DNA from: Desulfovibrio sp.
GTDB lineage: Bacteria; Desulfobacterota; Desulfovibrionia; Desulfovibrionales; Desulfovibrionaceae
Direction of reading: 5' to 3'
Length of the DNA stretch: 44,275 nucleotides
Assembly: GCA_031284485.1 (NCBI GenBank)
Contig: JAISZT010000054.1
Coordinates: 1-44,275, forward strand
The notes under the pieces are model-generated. The model did not search any database. It saw nothing but the letters and a program-made list of their open reading frames with translations, and was not told the DNA's origin. Both the position numbers and the translations under genes were made by a program. Shown piece by piece: positions 29,613-39,059 of the stretch. Within the stretch, counting starts at the first letter, position 1. Every line of letters begins with the position of its first letter.

Positions 29613-31300
29613 TTCCCGTAATCCTGCTCAATTTCGCGTATGGCGTCGCGTTTGTGATTGAGCAGATACATCGCTAATTCCGGCGCGGCTTCAATGACGC
29701 ATTTTTCGCCGTTTTCAGCGCGCAGGGCGCGGCGCATATCCCGCAGAGCCTGAAGCGCCCTCCATTCCAGGTTGCGGCGCTGCCCTGTGCCGCCGCAGGC
29801 GGGGCAGGGCTCCATGGTAATGGCCAGCGCGGATGATCCCGTGCGCTGGCGCACGAGTTCAAGCAGACCAAAGGCGCTGATATGGGCCACATCGTGGCGG
29901 GCGCGGTCATTCTTCATGGCGTTGCGGAGCGTTTTTTCCACTTCCTGAGTATGCTTGCTTTCACGCATTTCAATAAAATCAATAACCACCTGCCCGCCCA
30001 CATCGCGCAGTTTGATCTGGTCGGCTATGACCTTGGCGGCCTCCATGTTTGTTTTGTACGCCATGGCCTCAAAATTGCCCTTGCCGGAAATTTTGCCGGA
30101 ATTGATGTCAATAGCCATAAGGGCTTCTGTCTGATCAAAAACCAGACGGCCGCCGGAAGGGAGTGACACTTCACGGGAGTATATCTGGTCAAGCTGGCGG
30201 CGCAGGTTAAAGCGCTCCCACAAGGACTGGCGCGTGTCCTGATGCAGACGCACCAAGTCTTTTCTGCGCGGAAAAAGCAGGCTTGCCATTTCACGGACAC
30301 TCTGGGCGGTTATTTCATCGTCCAGCCAGATTTCACACACATCTTCCGTGAGATAGTCGCGCACCGCGCGCTCCGAAAGGCCCGGTTCCTGGTAGATCAG
30401 AGCGGGCGTCGCAACTTCGGTCACTTTTTTGCGGATATCGCGCCAAAGGCGCTTCAGATACTGCAAATCGTTTTTCAGGGTTGTTTTCGTCATGCCCGCG
30501 CTCACCGTGCGCACGATAACGCCAAGCCCCGAACCTGGTTCGGTATCGCCCATCAGTTCCCGCAGGCGGGCGCGCTCTTCCTCATCTTCCACCTTGCGCG
30601 AAACGCCGATCTGCTCCTGCCCCGGCGTGAGCACCAGAAAACGCCCCGCCAGGGAAAGCCAGGTGGTCAGAAAAGCGCCCTTGTTGCCCGTCGGCTCCTT
30701 GACCACCTGCACCAGCACTTCCTGCCCGGCCTTGATCACTTTTTGCAGCGGTGGCAGTTTACTGCCCTTTGCCGCCTCATGGTGACTTTGCCAGTACTCG
30801 GGGTGAATTTCGTCAATCTGTAAAAATCCGTTTTTGCCTTCGCCGTAATTCACAAAAGCGGCCTGCAGATTCGTGTCGATATTGTGAACCACGCCTTTAT
30901 AGATATTTCCCTTGATTTTGCGCTGGTGGAGCATGTCAAGATAATATTCCAGAACCCTGTTTTCTTCGGTCAGGGCCACTTCCACCTGCTCTCCGGGCAG
31001 CACGCTGATAAACATGCGCCGTTTGCCGATCGCTGCAGCAGTCGTGGTTTCAGTGCTTTCCTTCGCGGCCGGGGCGCGTCCGTTGCGCCGCCTGCGCCGC
31101 GACTTGGCCCCATCGTCGGACGCGGGGACAGATTCCTGTGCGGCATCGGCATTTGTCGGGGAACTTCCCAGGACATCAGCCGGCGCATCGGCCTGGGCCT
31201 CGTCAGGGACAATCGGGGTTTTTTTTAGGGATTTTCGGGAAGATTTACGGCGTGCGGGAACGCTTTGACCAGAGTCGGTCTTGGTGTCTTCAGGTATCAT
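29585..31300 (-). CDS. rng: Ribonuclease E/G family endoribonuclease
   Basis: This encodes about 571 residues from ATG 31300 (AAGGA six bases upstream; ATG 31306 also possible). After a basic, disordered N-terminus (RKSSRKSLKK, RRRRRNGRAP) it has the S1 RNA-binding domain (IKGNIYKGVVHNI...AFVNYGEGKNGFLQ), the 5'-sensor/RNase H-like region and the catalytic Asp residues in ALMAIDINSGK and VVIDFIEM. The zinc-link CPACGGTG near the C-terminus bridges the dimer. It lacks the long C-terminal scaffold of E. coli RNase E, so rng-like is the safer name. It processes rRNA and mRNA ends. It overlaps queH downstream. Confidence 0.92.
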   Translation of the reverse strand: MIPEDTKTDSGQSVPARRKSSRKSLKKTPIVPDEAQADAPADVLGSSPTNADAAQESVPASDDGAKSRRRRRNGRAPAAKESTETTTAAAIGKRRMFISVLPGEQVEVALTEENRVLEYYLDMLHQRKIKGNIYKGVVHNIDTNLQAAFVNYGEGKNGFLQIDEIHPEYWQSHHEAAKGSKLPPLQKVIKAGQEVLVQVVKEPTGNKGAFLTTWLSLAGRFLVLTPGQEQIGVSRKVEDEEERARLRELMGDTEPGSGLGVIVRTVSAGMTKTTLKNDLQYLKRLWRDIRKKVTEVATPALIYQEPGLSERAVRDYLTEDVCEIWLDDEITAQSVREMASLLFPRRKDLVRLHQDTRQSLWERFNLRRQLDQIYSREVSLPSGGRLVFDQTEALMAIDINSGKISGKGNFEAMAYKTNMEAAKVIADQIKLRDVGGQVVIDFIEMRESKHTQEVEKTLRNAMKNDRARHDVAHISAFGLLELVRQRTGSSALAITMEPCPACGGTGQRRNLEWRALQALRDMRRALRAENGEKCVIEAAPELAMYLLNHKRDAIREIEQDYGKCLEIIAAP

Positions 31301-31465
31301 GTACATCCTTGTAAACGATGGCCACAAACGACCATCACCAGAAATTTTCCGCTAACTCTACGTCTTTTTGAAAAACATGCAAGCGATATTCCAAAAAGTG
31401 CTTCAAGGCGGGGCGCGCCGTCCGTTTTACGAAAGATCAGGAAAGGTTTCAACGCGCAATGGCAG

Positions 31466-32953
31466 TTAAACCGCCTTTTTTCCCTGGGGCGCGGCGGGCA
31501 GCAGCACGCGCACAAGCGCCCCGCCTTGCGGCGAGTTTTCAAATTCTATTGCGCCGCCGTGGCTGACGATAATTGATTGCACAATGGGCAGGCCAAGGCC
31601 TGTTCCGCCGTCCTTTGTGGTGAAAAAAGGATCCAGCAGTCTGGGCAGAACCGCGGGATCAAACCCTTTTCCCGAATCCAGAAATTCCAGACGCACACGC
31701 CCCCGGTCGTCCCGATCGGCGCTGACGCGCAGGACGCCGGGACCGTCCATGGCCTGCTGTCCGTTGACCAGAATGTTGTAAAAGGCGCGGTACAGCAAAT
31801 CTTTGTCGCCAAGCACAAAAAGCCCGGGCGCTGTCTGCCGCTCGACGCTCACGCCGCATCTGCCCATTTCGCCTTCCAAAAAGGCCAGGGTCTGATCCAG
31901 AATCAGATTGATATCCGCCGTGTCCTGGCGGGGTTGCCGCGGCCGGGCGTAGTCAAGAAAGTCGTTGACAGTCTGGGACAGGCGCACGGACTCATCATAA
32001 ATGGCGCCCAGGATGCGCGCCGCGCCCGCGTCGGTTTTGTCCATGCGTTTTTGCAGAAACTCGGCGCTGGAACGTATGATCCCCAGGGGATTGCGTATCT
32101 CGTGGGCAATGCTTGATATCACCCTCCCCATGCCCGCCAGTTTTTCATTGCTGTGCAGTTCACGTTCAAGTTGACGGGTTTTTTGCATGCGCGCCGCCAG
32201 CACGCGTTCGGCGCGGTGAATCAGCATGAGCAGAAGCGCGAACATCACCATTGATGAAAGCAGGCACATAATCACAATGATGCCTTGAAACGTCAGCACC
32301 TGTTCGTAATCATCGGTAATGTCCTGCGTCACTTCAAGCGCGCCCATGACAGGCGGGGGCATGTCGGGCTGCAGGGGTTCGCCGCGCAGCGGATAGAGCA
32401 CGCGCAGCACAAAGTCGCCGTCGGCAAACGGAATCCTGAACGGGGCCTGCCAGGCGGGAATATTGGAAATTATTTGAAATTTTGACGCTTCCCCGTGCAG
32501 CACGTCCTCGACATTGGGGGGAGCGAGGCCGGATCTGCCCAATTCCTCCTTGTTGGTGGAATAGGCCACGATATGCGAAAAATCATAGATGCGCAGGCGA
32601 TCCACTGGCAGCCCGTGTATGACGGACTGCACCACCTGATCCAGACGCTCGTATTGTGACGGCTGGCGCAGGGATATGCGTCCGTTCGCCAGAATGGTGG
32701 GCAGGGCGAAGCGGCGGAAAATCTGGTAATTCAGATTTTCCACCAGGACACGCATGAAATTTTCCTGCCGGGTCAGCAGCGTTTCACGCGCCGAGTTGGA
32801 AATGAAGAAAGAAAGCGCCAGATTGGTCAGCAAAACAACCGCCAGCGACAACGACGACAGAGTGCGTGCATAACTCAGCGGGAGGTCTCTGCCCGCATCC
32901 TTTGCCTCAGCCTCGTCAACCTGGTTTTTTATCGGGGCGACAGGTTCCGGCAT
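31466..32953 (-). CDS. Membrane-bound sensor histidine kinase
   Basis: This encodes 495 residues: two membrane helices (about 31-51, LSLAVVLLTNLALSFFI; about 224-246, IVIMCLLSSMVMFALLLMLI) around an extracytoplasmic region; then a coiled segment, the H-box SSIAHEIRNPLGIIRSSAEF, N-box FYNILVNGQQAM, G1 LDSGKGFD, F-box DPFFTT and G2 GGTGLGLPIV. All ATPase boxes are intact. It is of the NtrB/HWE-unrelated class-1 type. No response regulator is adjacent. It begins three bases after the pgi stop, so it is expressed with pgi. Confidence 0.92.
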   Translation of the reverse strand: MPEPVAPIKNQVDEAEAKDAGRDLPLSYARTLSSLSLAVVLLTNLALSFFISNSARETLLTRQENFMRVLVENLNYQIFRRFALPTILANGRISLRQPSQYERLDQVVQSVIHGLPVDRLRIYDFSHIVAYSTNKEELGRSGLAPPNVEDVLHGEASKFQIISNIPAWQAPFRIPFADGDFVLRVLYPLRGEPLQPDMPPPVMGALEVTQDITDDYEQVLTFQGIIVIMCLLSSMVMFALLLMLIHRAERVLAARMQKTRQLERELHSNEKLAGMGRVISSIAHEIRNPLGIIRSSAEFLQKRMDKTDAGAARILGAIYDESVRLSQTVNDFLDYARPRQPRQDTADINLILDQTLAFLEGEMGRCGVSVERQTAPGLFVLGDKDLLYRAFYNILVNGQQAMDGPGVLRVSADRDDRGRVRLEFLDSGKGFDPAVLPRLLDPFFTTKDGGTGLGLPIVQSIIVSHGGAIEFENSPQGGALVRVLLPAAPQGKKAV

Positions 32954-32956
32954 GGG

Positions 32957-34306
32957 TTAAAAAGGCTGCTCCCGCCTGGAGGCGGCCAGGAAGGCGGCCA
33001 GGTCGGCTTCCTCCACGGGATAGCCGCTTGCGCCCAGTCGGGCGTTTGCCAGACGTTTGCCCAGTTCCACCGCAGGCTGATCCAGCGGATTGATGTCCAT
33101 AAGCCATCCGGTGAAAACCGTGGCCGCTTCCAGAAGCATCATCAGCGAACCAGCGGCGCGTGGCCCGGTATCGGCCATGTCAATGCCCACCAGCGGCACG
33201 CCGCTCGACGTGAGCGCCATGCGCGTGCCGAGCGCTTCGGCTTCCAGCAGGCTGCCGAAAGGTTTGCCGCGCAGCCAGGCCCATTGTTCGGGCAGGTTCA
33301 GGTCAAAATTGCGGCCTCCGGGCTGGTTGCGGCTTGTAAGAAAAAGGCAGCCTTTGTTGCGCGGGCCGTCCAGGAACATCTGGTTGACGGAATGCTGATC
33401 CGTAACCCCGGTCGCCGGCACAGGCATGGTTCCCAGCCCGCCTTTGCCGAGGCTTTCCGCCCAGAGTTGGGCAAACCAGAGGCCGAATGCGGCCCACTGC
33501 GGGATGTAGCAAAAAAAGATCAGTTGCGAGTAGTCATACTCCTCAAGCGCCCTGGCCCAGCGGGCCAAGGCAAAGGCGGGGTGCGAAGCGAGATTTTCCG
33601 GCTGCCGCGCAAGGGGACGGGCCACATCGGCAGCGCCGTCAAGCAGCGCTCGCCAGTCAATGCCGAGAAAGGCCGCGGGGGCCATGCCGACGGCGGAAAG
33701 GGCCGAATAGCGGCCTCCCAGATTGTCCGGAACTTCCAGCGAAGCAAGATTGTACTGGTTTGCTTCTTCCCGCAAATAACCTTTTGCCGCATCGGTGATC
33801 ACGATCATCTGTTTTGACCATTGATCGCCAAGGGCCGCTTTGAGCCAGTCCCGCACCAGAAAATACTGGGCCAGAGTTTCAATGGTGCCGCCGGATTTAC
33901 TGATGCACAGCACAAGAGTGTCGGCCGGGACAAGTTTGTGAAGCCAGGCTTCAAACTGTTCAGCGCAGACATTGTCGGCAATCCAGAGCGAGCGGCCTTT
34001 GTGGTTCGGGCCATCCTGACCGGGGGCAAAAGCCCTCTGTATTGCCCGCGCGCCCAAGGCCGAGCCGCCGATGCCCAGCACCAGCATGTTGTTGAAAGAC
34101 AGCATGCCCGGCAGAATTTTTTCCATGGACGCGTCCAGCTTCGCCCGGTAGGACATGGTGAGAAAGGGCAATTCGCCGGATGTTGTTTCATGGGCAAGGC
34201 GTTTTGCCAGTTCTTCCCCCTGGGAAGCGGAAGCTCCGGCAGCGTCGCCGGGCAGGCGATGTGTATAGGCCGCCGACCATTCAAGCGTGTGGGTGGTAGT
34301 GGGCAT
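32957..34306 (-). CDS. pgi: Glucose-6-phosphate isomerase
   Basis: This 449-residue enzyme interconverts glucose-6-P and fructose-6-P. The SIS-fold phosphate site is in VLGIGGSALGARAIQRAF and CISKSGGTIETLAQ; ATGVTDQHSVNQMFLDG supplies the catalytic region. Length matches the shorter (about 450 residue) bacterial PGI type. The start is ATG 34306 with CGGAGA upstream; the frame open further upstream is not needed. It is followed by the sensor kinase and preceded by two membrane protein genes in one strand-block. Confidence 0.92.
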   Translation of the reverse strand: MPTTTHTLEWSAAYTHRLPGDAAGASASQGEELAKRLAHETTSGELPFLTMSYRAKLDASMEKILPGMLSFNNMLVLGIGGSALGARAIQRAFAPGQDGPNHKGRSLWIADNVCAEQFEAWLHKLVPADTLVLCISKSGGTIETLAQYFLVRDWLKAALGDQWSKQMIVITDAAKGYLREEANQYNLASLEVPDNLGGRYSALSAVGMAPAAFLGIDWRALLDGAADVARPLARQPENLASHPAFALARWARALEEYDYSQLIFFCYIPQWAAFGLWFAQLWAESLGKGGLGTMPVPATGVTDQHSVNQMFLDGPRNKGCLFLTSRNQPGGRNFDLNLPEQWAWLRGKPFGSLLEAEALGTRMALTSSGVPLVGIDMADTGPRAAGSLMMLLEAATVFTGWLMDINPLDQPAVELGKRLANARLGASGYPVEEADLAAFLAASRREQPF

Positions 34307-34334
34307 AGGTTTCTCCGTATGAAAAAAGTGCGCG

Positions 34335-35171
34335 TTACGTGGTCGCATCTTGCCCGAACGGGCGCAAATAGACAAGAAAATCCCTTTCAACGGGGGTACC
34401 TGCCGGCGCATGCAGTAAAAGCGTGCTCTTTTTTTGTTCCGCGATAACAGCCTGGCCGATTATCCGGCCATCGGGGGCAAGAATGGCGTGTATCTGTCCG
34501 GGGGGCAGGAGGCGTTTTTTATCGGCCAGACACCAGAGGACAAGGGTTTCTTTTTCACTGCCGACGTAAAAAATTTCCGCGCAGTCCATATTGGCCAGAA
34601 TGACGAAGTAACGTCTGCCCGCGGAGTAGGTGGCGATGCCGCAGAGAAGGGCAATCGCGACGCATGCTCCTGCCGGGACAAAGGAGTTTATGCCGAACAG
34701 GCGTTGGGTGAAAAAAAGTGATCCCGCGCGCATGTCGTTTTCGTCAGCCCAAACGATTACAGTATATTTTTGCGCGTTTCGTGCCGAAGATCCCCTGAAG
34801 CGCAGAGTGAGTTCATAGCGTCCGGGCGGGCAGAGCGCATCAGACTGCACATCGCCGCGCCACATGCCGCTGCCGAACCAGTAACTGGGGAAATAGCCTT
34901 CAAAGACAAAACGCAACAGCCCGTCGTCAGGAACAAGACTTACTTGTAAATCGCCCACAGCGGGATTTTTGACCGCAGTCGATCCCGCGATCATGACGCT
35001 TTGGCCGGGCAGAATTTCCAGCGTGTCGGAACCGGCGCGCATGACGCCCTGCAAACCGTCAATCAGCCCAAGGGAGGCCAGGATCAGAAAAAATGCGCAC
35101 AGTTTTCCGGCAAGGCGCTGTTGCTGTCGCGCTTTCCGGCAGGACGGCAGTTTGTCAGAATGGGGAAACAT
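34335..35171 (-). CDS. Hypothetical membrane-anchored protein
   Basis: This encodes 278 residues. A first hydrophobic segment (LCAFFLILASLGLIDGL, about 24-41) and a second (FVPAGACVAIALLCGIATYS, about 167-186) flank an extracytoplasmic beta-rich region with GDLQVSLVPDDGLLRFVFEG and GRYELTLRF. The C-terminal cytoplasmic part holds LLPPGQIHAILAPDGRIIGQ. No catalytic motif is recognisable. It overlaps the preceding small membrane protein by 17 bases, and pgi starts 28 bases after it. The architecture suggests an envelope-sensing or transport accessory role; function unknown. Confidence 0.6.
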   Translation of the reverse strand: MFPHSDKLPSCRKARQQQRLAGKLCAFFLILASLGLIDGLQGVMRAGSDTLEILPGQSVMIAGSTAVKNPAVGDLQVSLVPDDGLLRFVFEGYFPSYWFGSGMWRGDVQSDALCPPGRYELTLRFRGSSARNAQKYTVIVWADENDMRAGSLFFTQRLFGINSFVPAGACVAIALLCGIATYSAGRRYFVILANMDCAEIFYVGSEKETLVLWCLADKKRLLPPGQIHAILAPDGRIIGQAVIAEQKKSTLLLHAPAGTPVERDFLVYLRPFGQDATT

Positions 35172-35508
35172 GCCTCACTGTACGCCCAAGGCGCTGTGAG
35201 GACAAGGGGAAAGCGTCGGGAGAAAGCGTCTGGCGCACATGCCAGCGCACAAGCTGACGCCCCAGATGCGGCAGGTCGACAAAACTTTCATGTTCAGCCG
35301 GAAAGCGTTTTCTGATAAAGCGCGTCAGGTAGAAAATGCCCGTCCACAGCGGCAGCGTGAGGCCGAAAAACCAGAGGCAAAACCCGGCTTCAGTCGGCAG
35401 TGACCCGATCGACGCCTGGCGCATGCTCAGGAACAAAAAGCCTATCATGGCAATATTGGCGATAACCCGGATTGTTCCGATGTACAGGGATTGTTTGTAG
35501 CTGTTCAT
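35155..35508 (-). CDS. Small membrane protein
   Basis: This encodes 117 residues with two hydrophobic segments: TIRVIANIAMIGFLFLSM and AGFCLWFFGLTLPLWTGIFY. The C-terminus is basic (FIRKRF, RWHVRQ). It starts ATG 35508 without a clear ribosome site and overlaps the next gene by 17 bases, which suggests coupled expression and a shared complex. No known family. Confidence 0.6.
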   Translation of the reverse strand: MNSYKQSLYIGTIRVIANIAMIGFLFLSMRQASIGSLPTEAGFCLWFFGLTLPLWTGIFYLTRFIRKRFPAEHESFVDLPHLGRQLVRWHVRQTLSPDAFPLSSQRLGRTVRHVSPF

Positions 35509-35529
35509 GACGCGTCCCGGCCGAACGAG

Positions 35530-35564
35530 GTGGCCGGGGAGTGAAGAAACACCGCCCCGGCCAC
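35530..35564 (-). terminator. GC-rich hairpin between operons
   Basis: A perfect 10-bp inverted repeat, GTGGCCGGGG (35530-35539) and CCCCGGCCAC (35555-35564), lies just after the lipoprotein stop on the minus strand. It has no T-run, so it may be a weak terminator or an RNA-stability element. Confidence 0.45.
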
Positions 35565-35570
35565 AACAAA

Positions 35571-36167
35571 CTAACGCCTGAAGATGTTGGTTTGGGAAAC
35601 GTTCATGACGCGTGTGGCTTGCGTCTTGTCCGTCTGCTTGAATGCTATGCGCATTTCATCGCCGGGAGCCCATACTTCAGCAGGCAATTCCATTGCCGCC
35701 TGCGGCGGTTTGAAGGTCGTCAGTGTGCTCAGACGGGCCGAGTAGATGGTGATGGTCTGCTTTTCCTTGTCAATCAAAGGAAAAGTTTTGCCCGCCACCT
35801 TGGGATTGGTTCTGTTGATGTTTTTTTCCACGCTGGTGAATTCCACGGCAATTTCCCTGGGTTTCTTGCTGACGGGATCAAAAACCAGCACATTGGATTT
35901 TTCCACATCGACCATAAGACGGCCGCCCACAGAGGGCGCCGGCCCCATTTCCTTGCTTTCGGCCGGCAGTTTATAGGTAATGACGGCGCCGCTGTAGTCC
36001 GTTCTGCTGCGGTCGTCGCGTACGGTGTCCGCTACAAGGGTCATAGTTTTGGCCGCAGGATCAAAGGCCACACAACGCCCCTGTTCCACGCCGCTGTCAG
36101 AAGTGCAGGCGGCGAGGGCAAGGGTGCTGGCCAGAAGCGACAGGAGCAGTGTTTTTGTTTTTTTCAT
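35571..36167 (-). CDS. Lipoprotein of unknown function (DUF4881-like)
   Basis: This encodes 198 residues. The signal sequence MKKTKTLLLSLLASTLALAA precedes a lipobox Cys (LAAC). The mature part is beta-rich, with GRCVAFDPAAKTMTLVADT, VITYKLPAE and EVWAPGDEMRIAFKQ. I recall such lipoproteins in Desulfovibrio as DUF4881, but cannot verify. It starts ten bases after the TSUP carrier stop, on the same strand, so it probably belongs to that operon. Its role may be linked to sulfur-anion export. Confidence 0.7.
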   Translation of the reverse strand: MKKTKTLLLSLLASTLALAACTSDSGVEQGRCVAFDPAAKTMTLVADTVRDDRSRTDYSGAVITYKLPAESKEMGPAPSVGGRLMVDVEKSNVLVFDPVSKKPREIAVEFTSVEKNINRTNPKVAGKTFPLIDKEKQTITIYSARLSTLTTFKPPQAAMELPAEVWAPGDEMRIAFKQTDKTQATRVMNVSQTNIFRR

Positions 36168-36177
36168 GGCATATCTC

Positions 36178-37236
36178 CTAGTTGCCCGCGGCCTTTTTGG
36201 CGGCCAGTTCTGCTTTGGCCCCCTGAACCATCCGAACCGTAATGTAAAGGGAAGTCAGGCTCACGAGGGCGAGCACCACTATGGTGGCCAGCACATCGAA
36301 AACCCTGGCCATGGAGGCTATTTCCGCCTGAAGCAGCTTGAGCACCACGGACAGGAGGCAGCCGACAACGGCCAGACCGAACACGAAACGGATGCCGTAG
36401 CCCTTGACGTATTTTGTGGCCACAACGCCTATCTGCGCGCCGACGGCGCCGCCGCAGAGCATGATCAGCGCCGCGACCAGTTCGGTACGTCCCTTGTAGG
36501 TGTAGGAACCCGCGCCGTACAGGCCGGAAATGGCCACTTCAAAAAGGTCCGTGCCCACGGCGATGTGTGTCTGGCAACCTATGAGATAGACCAGAGCGGG
36601 CATGCGGATAAGACCGCCGCCGATGCCCAGGATGCCGGCCAGCCAACCCGTGAACAGACTCACGGTTATCGGCAGCCAGAACGAGCAGGTCACGCCCGCC
36701 TGTTTGTAGTGCACCATGGGGGGAATGCGGATGGCCTGAAGGGCTTTGCCCCATTCAAGACCTGTCGCGTTCTTTTCGAGAACCTGATTTTTCTCCCGCG
36801 CCGCGATTTCCTTGGCGCGACGTTTTGCCACATCGGCAAAAACCATCCAGGCGATGCAGGCCAGCAGCACCACGTAGAGCCAGCGCACCACTTTATCCAC
36901 CGAGCCGATGCGTTCAAGCCACATGACCATCTGCGCGCCTATTTCCACGCCCACAATCGTGCCCACGAGCATGGTAATGCCGAGCGCATAGTCCACATTG
37001 CCGAATTTACTGTGGCGCATGGTGGAAATCAGCGATTTGCCGGCCATCTGCGCCACGTCCGTGCCGATGGCAAACGCCATGGGGAATCCAAGAATATTCA
37101 GGCCGGGCGTCACCATCCACGCGCCGCCCAAGCCGAAAAACCCGCCGATGATTCCGACGCCCAGCCCAAGAATAATCAGACCGGGCCAGAAGATGTTCAC
37201 GCCGGAAATAGGCATCATCATATATAGCCATTCCAT
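36178..37236 (-). CDS. TSUP/TauE-SafE family membrane carrier
   Basis: This 352-residue integral membrane protein has the twofold TSUP architecture: GLIILGLGVGIIGGFFGLGG at the N-terminal half and LFTGWLAGILGIGGGLIRMP at the second, with a cytoplasmic loop (about residues 131-172, rich in basic and acidic residues) between. The family moves organosulfonates, sulfite and related anions. It lies between the small membrane protein (upstream) and the lipoprotein (downstream). In a sulfur-reducing anaerobe, sulfite or sulfonate exchange is the likeliest role, but the substrate is not readable. Confidence 0.85.
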   Translation of the reverse strand: MEWLYMMMPISGVNIFWPGLIILGLGVGIIGGFFGLGGAWMVTPGLNILGFPMAFAIGTDVAQMAGKSLISTMRHSKFGNVDYALGITMLVGTIVGVEIGAQMVMWLERIGSVDKVVRWLYVVLLACIAWMVFADVAKRRAKEIAAREKNQVLEKNATGLEWGKALQAIRIPPMVHYKQAGVTCSFWLPITVSLFTGWLAGILGIGGGLIRMPALVYLIGCQTHIAVGTDLFEVAISGLYGAGSYTYKGRTELVAALIMLCGGAVGAQIGVVATKYVKGYGIRFVFGLAVVGCLLSVVLKLLQAEIASMARVFDVLATIVVLALVSLTSLYITVRMVQGAKAELAAKKAAGN

Positions 37237-37258
37237 AAATGCCTCCTTAATTCCCGGC

Positions 37259-37561
37259 CTAGTGTTCGGCCAGTTCGCGGCTCTTGAGGTTAATGCCGAT
37301 TTTCGACATGAAGAAGTCGGCTATAACACCGAGAACGCAGCCCATCACGGGGATAATGAGCATGGTCATAATCGCGAAAGTCAAGTGGCTTTCATTGTAC
37401 ATTTCCGCCCATAAGCGCATCAGTCCGTCCAGTTGACGCGTGTCAGCCACAATGACAACGTCAGCTCTTTTTGCTGCCGCCAGGGCGGCGGTTGGCATGA
37501 ATACGGTCAGCGCCAGCGCGCTGCACGTAAGCCAAGCCCAAAGCCTGCGCATTTTTCTCAT
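37259..37561 (-). CDS. Small membrane protein partnered with the TSUP carrier (DVU0150-like)
   Basis: This encodes 100 residues. An N-terminal signal or anchor segment (LWAWLTCSALALTVFMPTAA) and one central helix (FAIMTMLIIPVMGCVLGVIA) flank a short external loop. It precedes the TSUP gene by 22 bases on the same strand. I associate this layout with the DVU0150-type protein next to a TauE-type carrier in Desulfovibrio vulgaris, from memory. It would be a carrier accessory subunit. Confidence 0.7.
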   Translation of the reverse strand: MRKMRRLWAWLTCSALALTVFMPTAALAAAKRADVVIVADTRQLDGLMRLWAEMYNESHLTFAIMTMLIIPVMGCVLGVIADFFMSKIGINLKSRELAEH

Positions 37562-37712
37562 GTGAACCCCCCACTGTTACAGGTTATTATTTGTTTCGCG
37601 GCAATACCGCGATTCCTTGAGCGGGTAGTATGGTTTTCAAGTGTATAATTAGACGTATTCCATGTCTTCGTCAAGAAATATAATTATTATTGCCGAAAAA
37701 CACGCATTAATA

Positions 37713-37741
37713 TTGTCAAAGGGTAATTATTTCACTATATT
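37713..37741 (+). promoter_or_regulatory. Promoter of the MFS gene
   Basis: TTGTCA (37713-37718), 17 bases, TATATT (37736-37741): a near-consensus sigma-70 promoter about 70 bases before the ATG, in an AT-rich divergent gap. A second weaker TTGACA lies at 37746-37751. No minus-strand promoter is obvious. Confidence 0.6.
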
Positions 37742-37810
37742 GTTTTTGACAGCGCCGGGGAATTTTTTTTATCCGCCGATTGTTGCCACCTGTTACGCGG
37801 TTGAATTATC

Positions 37811-39010
37811 ATGCCTGCTGTGAGCGATCCTTCTCAAAAACTTTTAAGTCGTGATTTTATTTTGCTTTCTTGTCTGGCCATGTGCAGCAACAGCCACATT
37901 GCCGTGTTTTACTGTTTTGAACAGTGGCTGGAGGGTTTTGGCGTCAGCCCGAACTGGCGCGGCATGCTGATTTCCTCAATGTTCATCATGGTTCTGCTGT
38001 GCCGGACGCCGACAAGCGTGCTGCTGCTCAGAGGAGGGAGGCTGCCGGCGCTTGCGATCTCAACATTTGTGCTTATCGGGGTTATGCTGACCTATCCCTT
38101 TGTTTCCAGCGCGCATGTTGTGGGCGTGGTGCTGTTGTTGCGCGTTGTTCAGGGCATTGCCCTTGCGATTCAGTCCAGTTGTGTGGTGGCCGTGCTTGTC
38201 AGTTGCATCCCCCCCGGTCAGAGCGCGCGCGGGTTCGCCCTGTTTTCCCTGACCATTCTTTTGCCGTATTCGATTATTCCGGCAGTGGCCGAGCATATTC
38301 TGCTGCCCCTGCTCGGCGGGGAGCAGTACCTTTTCGCCATGACTTCCGTACTGGGTTTTGTTTCTCTGGCTATGGTGATTCCCCTTGCGCCGAAATTGAG
38401 AAAACCGGAAATTTCCCTGGAGGAAAAAGGCGGAATGTCCGGTCTTTTGTGGGCAGTCAGCCATTCCGGCCTGATGTTTGTCTATCTGGCCTGTCTGAAC
38501 TTCAGCACCATGACCATCCTGGCGATTTTTTTCATGAAAGGTCTTTGCTCCGTCACCGGGGCGCGGCCAGAATGGTTTTTCACCATATATACCGTCACCA
38601 TCATTATGGTCAGGGTGCTCGGGAGCCGCCGCCTGGACGCCCTGCCGCGCTACCGCGTCATTTATATCTGCGCCGCCGGGCTGGCCTTGTGCATGCTTGG
38701 CTACGCCTGGGGACCTTTATGGGCTTTTGTGCCGATAACGCTGCTGTACGGCGTGGGTTTGGGCCTGCTCTATCCCATGCTGGCGGCAGTGGTGTATGAC
38801 CGTTCAACGCCGGCCACCCGCTCCATCAATTCCAACGCGATGATGTCCGCTTTTGACGCCAGCGGCGCGCTGGCGCCGCTTTTGGGCGGCCTGGTGGTTC
38901 ATGCCGGCTATGGGTACAGGGGGGTGTTTGTGGTCACGGCCATTGCCGTGACGGCCTGCGGCCTGTGCATGGCGGCCGACAGGGCGCGCGCGAACAGACG
39001 GGCCACATGA
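37811..39010 (+). CDS. Major facilitator superfamily transporter
   Basis: This 399-residue protein has about twelve hydrophobic segments in the MFS 6+6 layout (LLSCLAMCSNSHIAVFYC; the cytoplasmic loop at about residues 195-210 is charged: APKLRKPEISLEEK). The A-motif-like loop after helix 2 is not strongly conserved (LLLRGGRLP). The substrate cannot be told. It is single, divergent from the TSUP operon and convergent with nrfA, and shares its terminator region. Confidence 0.85.
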   Translation: MPAVSDPSQKLLSRDFILLSCLAMCSNSHIAVFYCFEQWLEGFGVSPNWRGMLISSMFIMVLLCRTPTSVLLLRGGRLPALAISTFVLIGVMLTYPFVSSAHVVGVVLLLRVVQGIALAIQSSCVVAVLVSCIPPGQSARGFALFSLTILLPYSIIPAVAEHILLPLLGGEQYLFAMTSVLGFVSLAMVIPLAPKLRKPEISLEEKGGMSGLLWAVSHSGLMFVYLACLNFSTMTILAIFFMKGLCSVTGARPEWFFTIYTVTIIMVRVLGSRRLDALPRYRVIYICAAGLALCMLGYAWGPLWAFVPITLLYGVGLGLLYPMLAAVVYDRSTPATRSINSNAMMSAFDASGALAPLLGGLVVHAGYGYRGVFVVTAIAVTACGLCMAADRARANRRAT

Positions 39011-39011
39011 G

Positions 39012-39035
39012 AAAAGCCCCCGCCGGAGCGGGGGC
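39012..39035 (-). terminator. Terminator of nrfHA
   Basis: A GC-rich perfect stem (CCCCCGC with GCGGGGG, loop CGGA), followed on the minus strand by TTTT, lies 25 bases after the nrfA stop. It also sits just beyond the MFS stop. Confidence 0.8.
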
Positions 39036-39059
39036 CGATAAACCTTTGAGCCGGGCGCG

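Noticed and set aside
36025..37227. A 400-codon plus-strand open frame
   Set aside because: It is antisense to the TSUP carrier and the lipoprotein gene; His-rich shadow composition.
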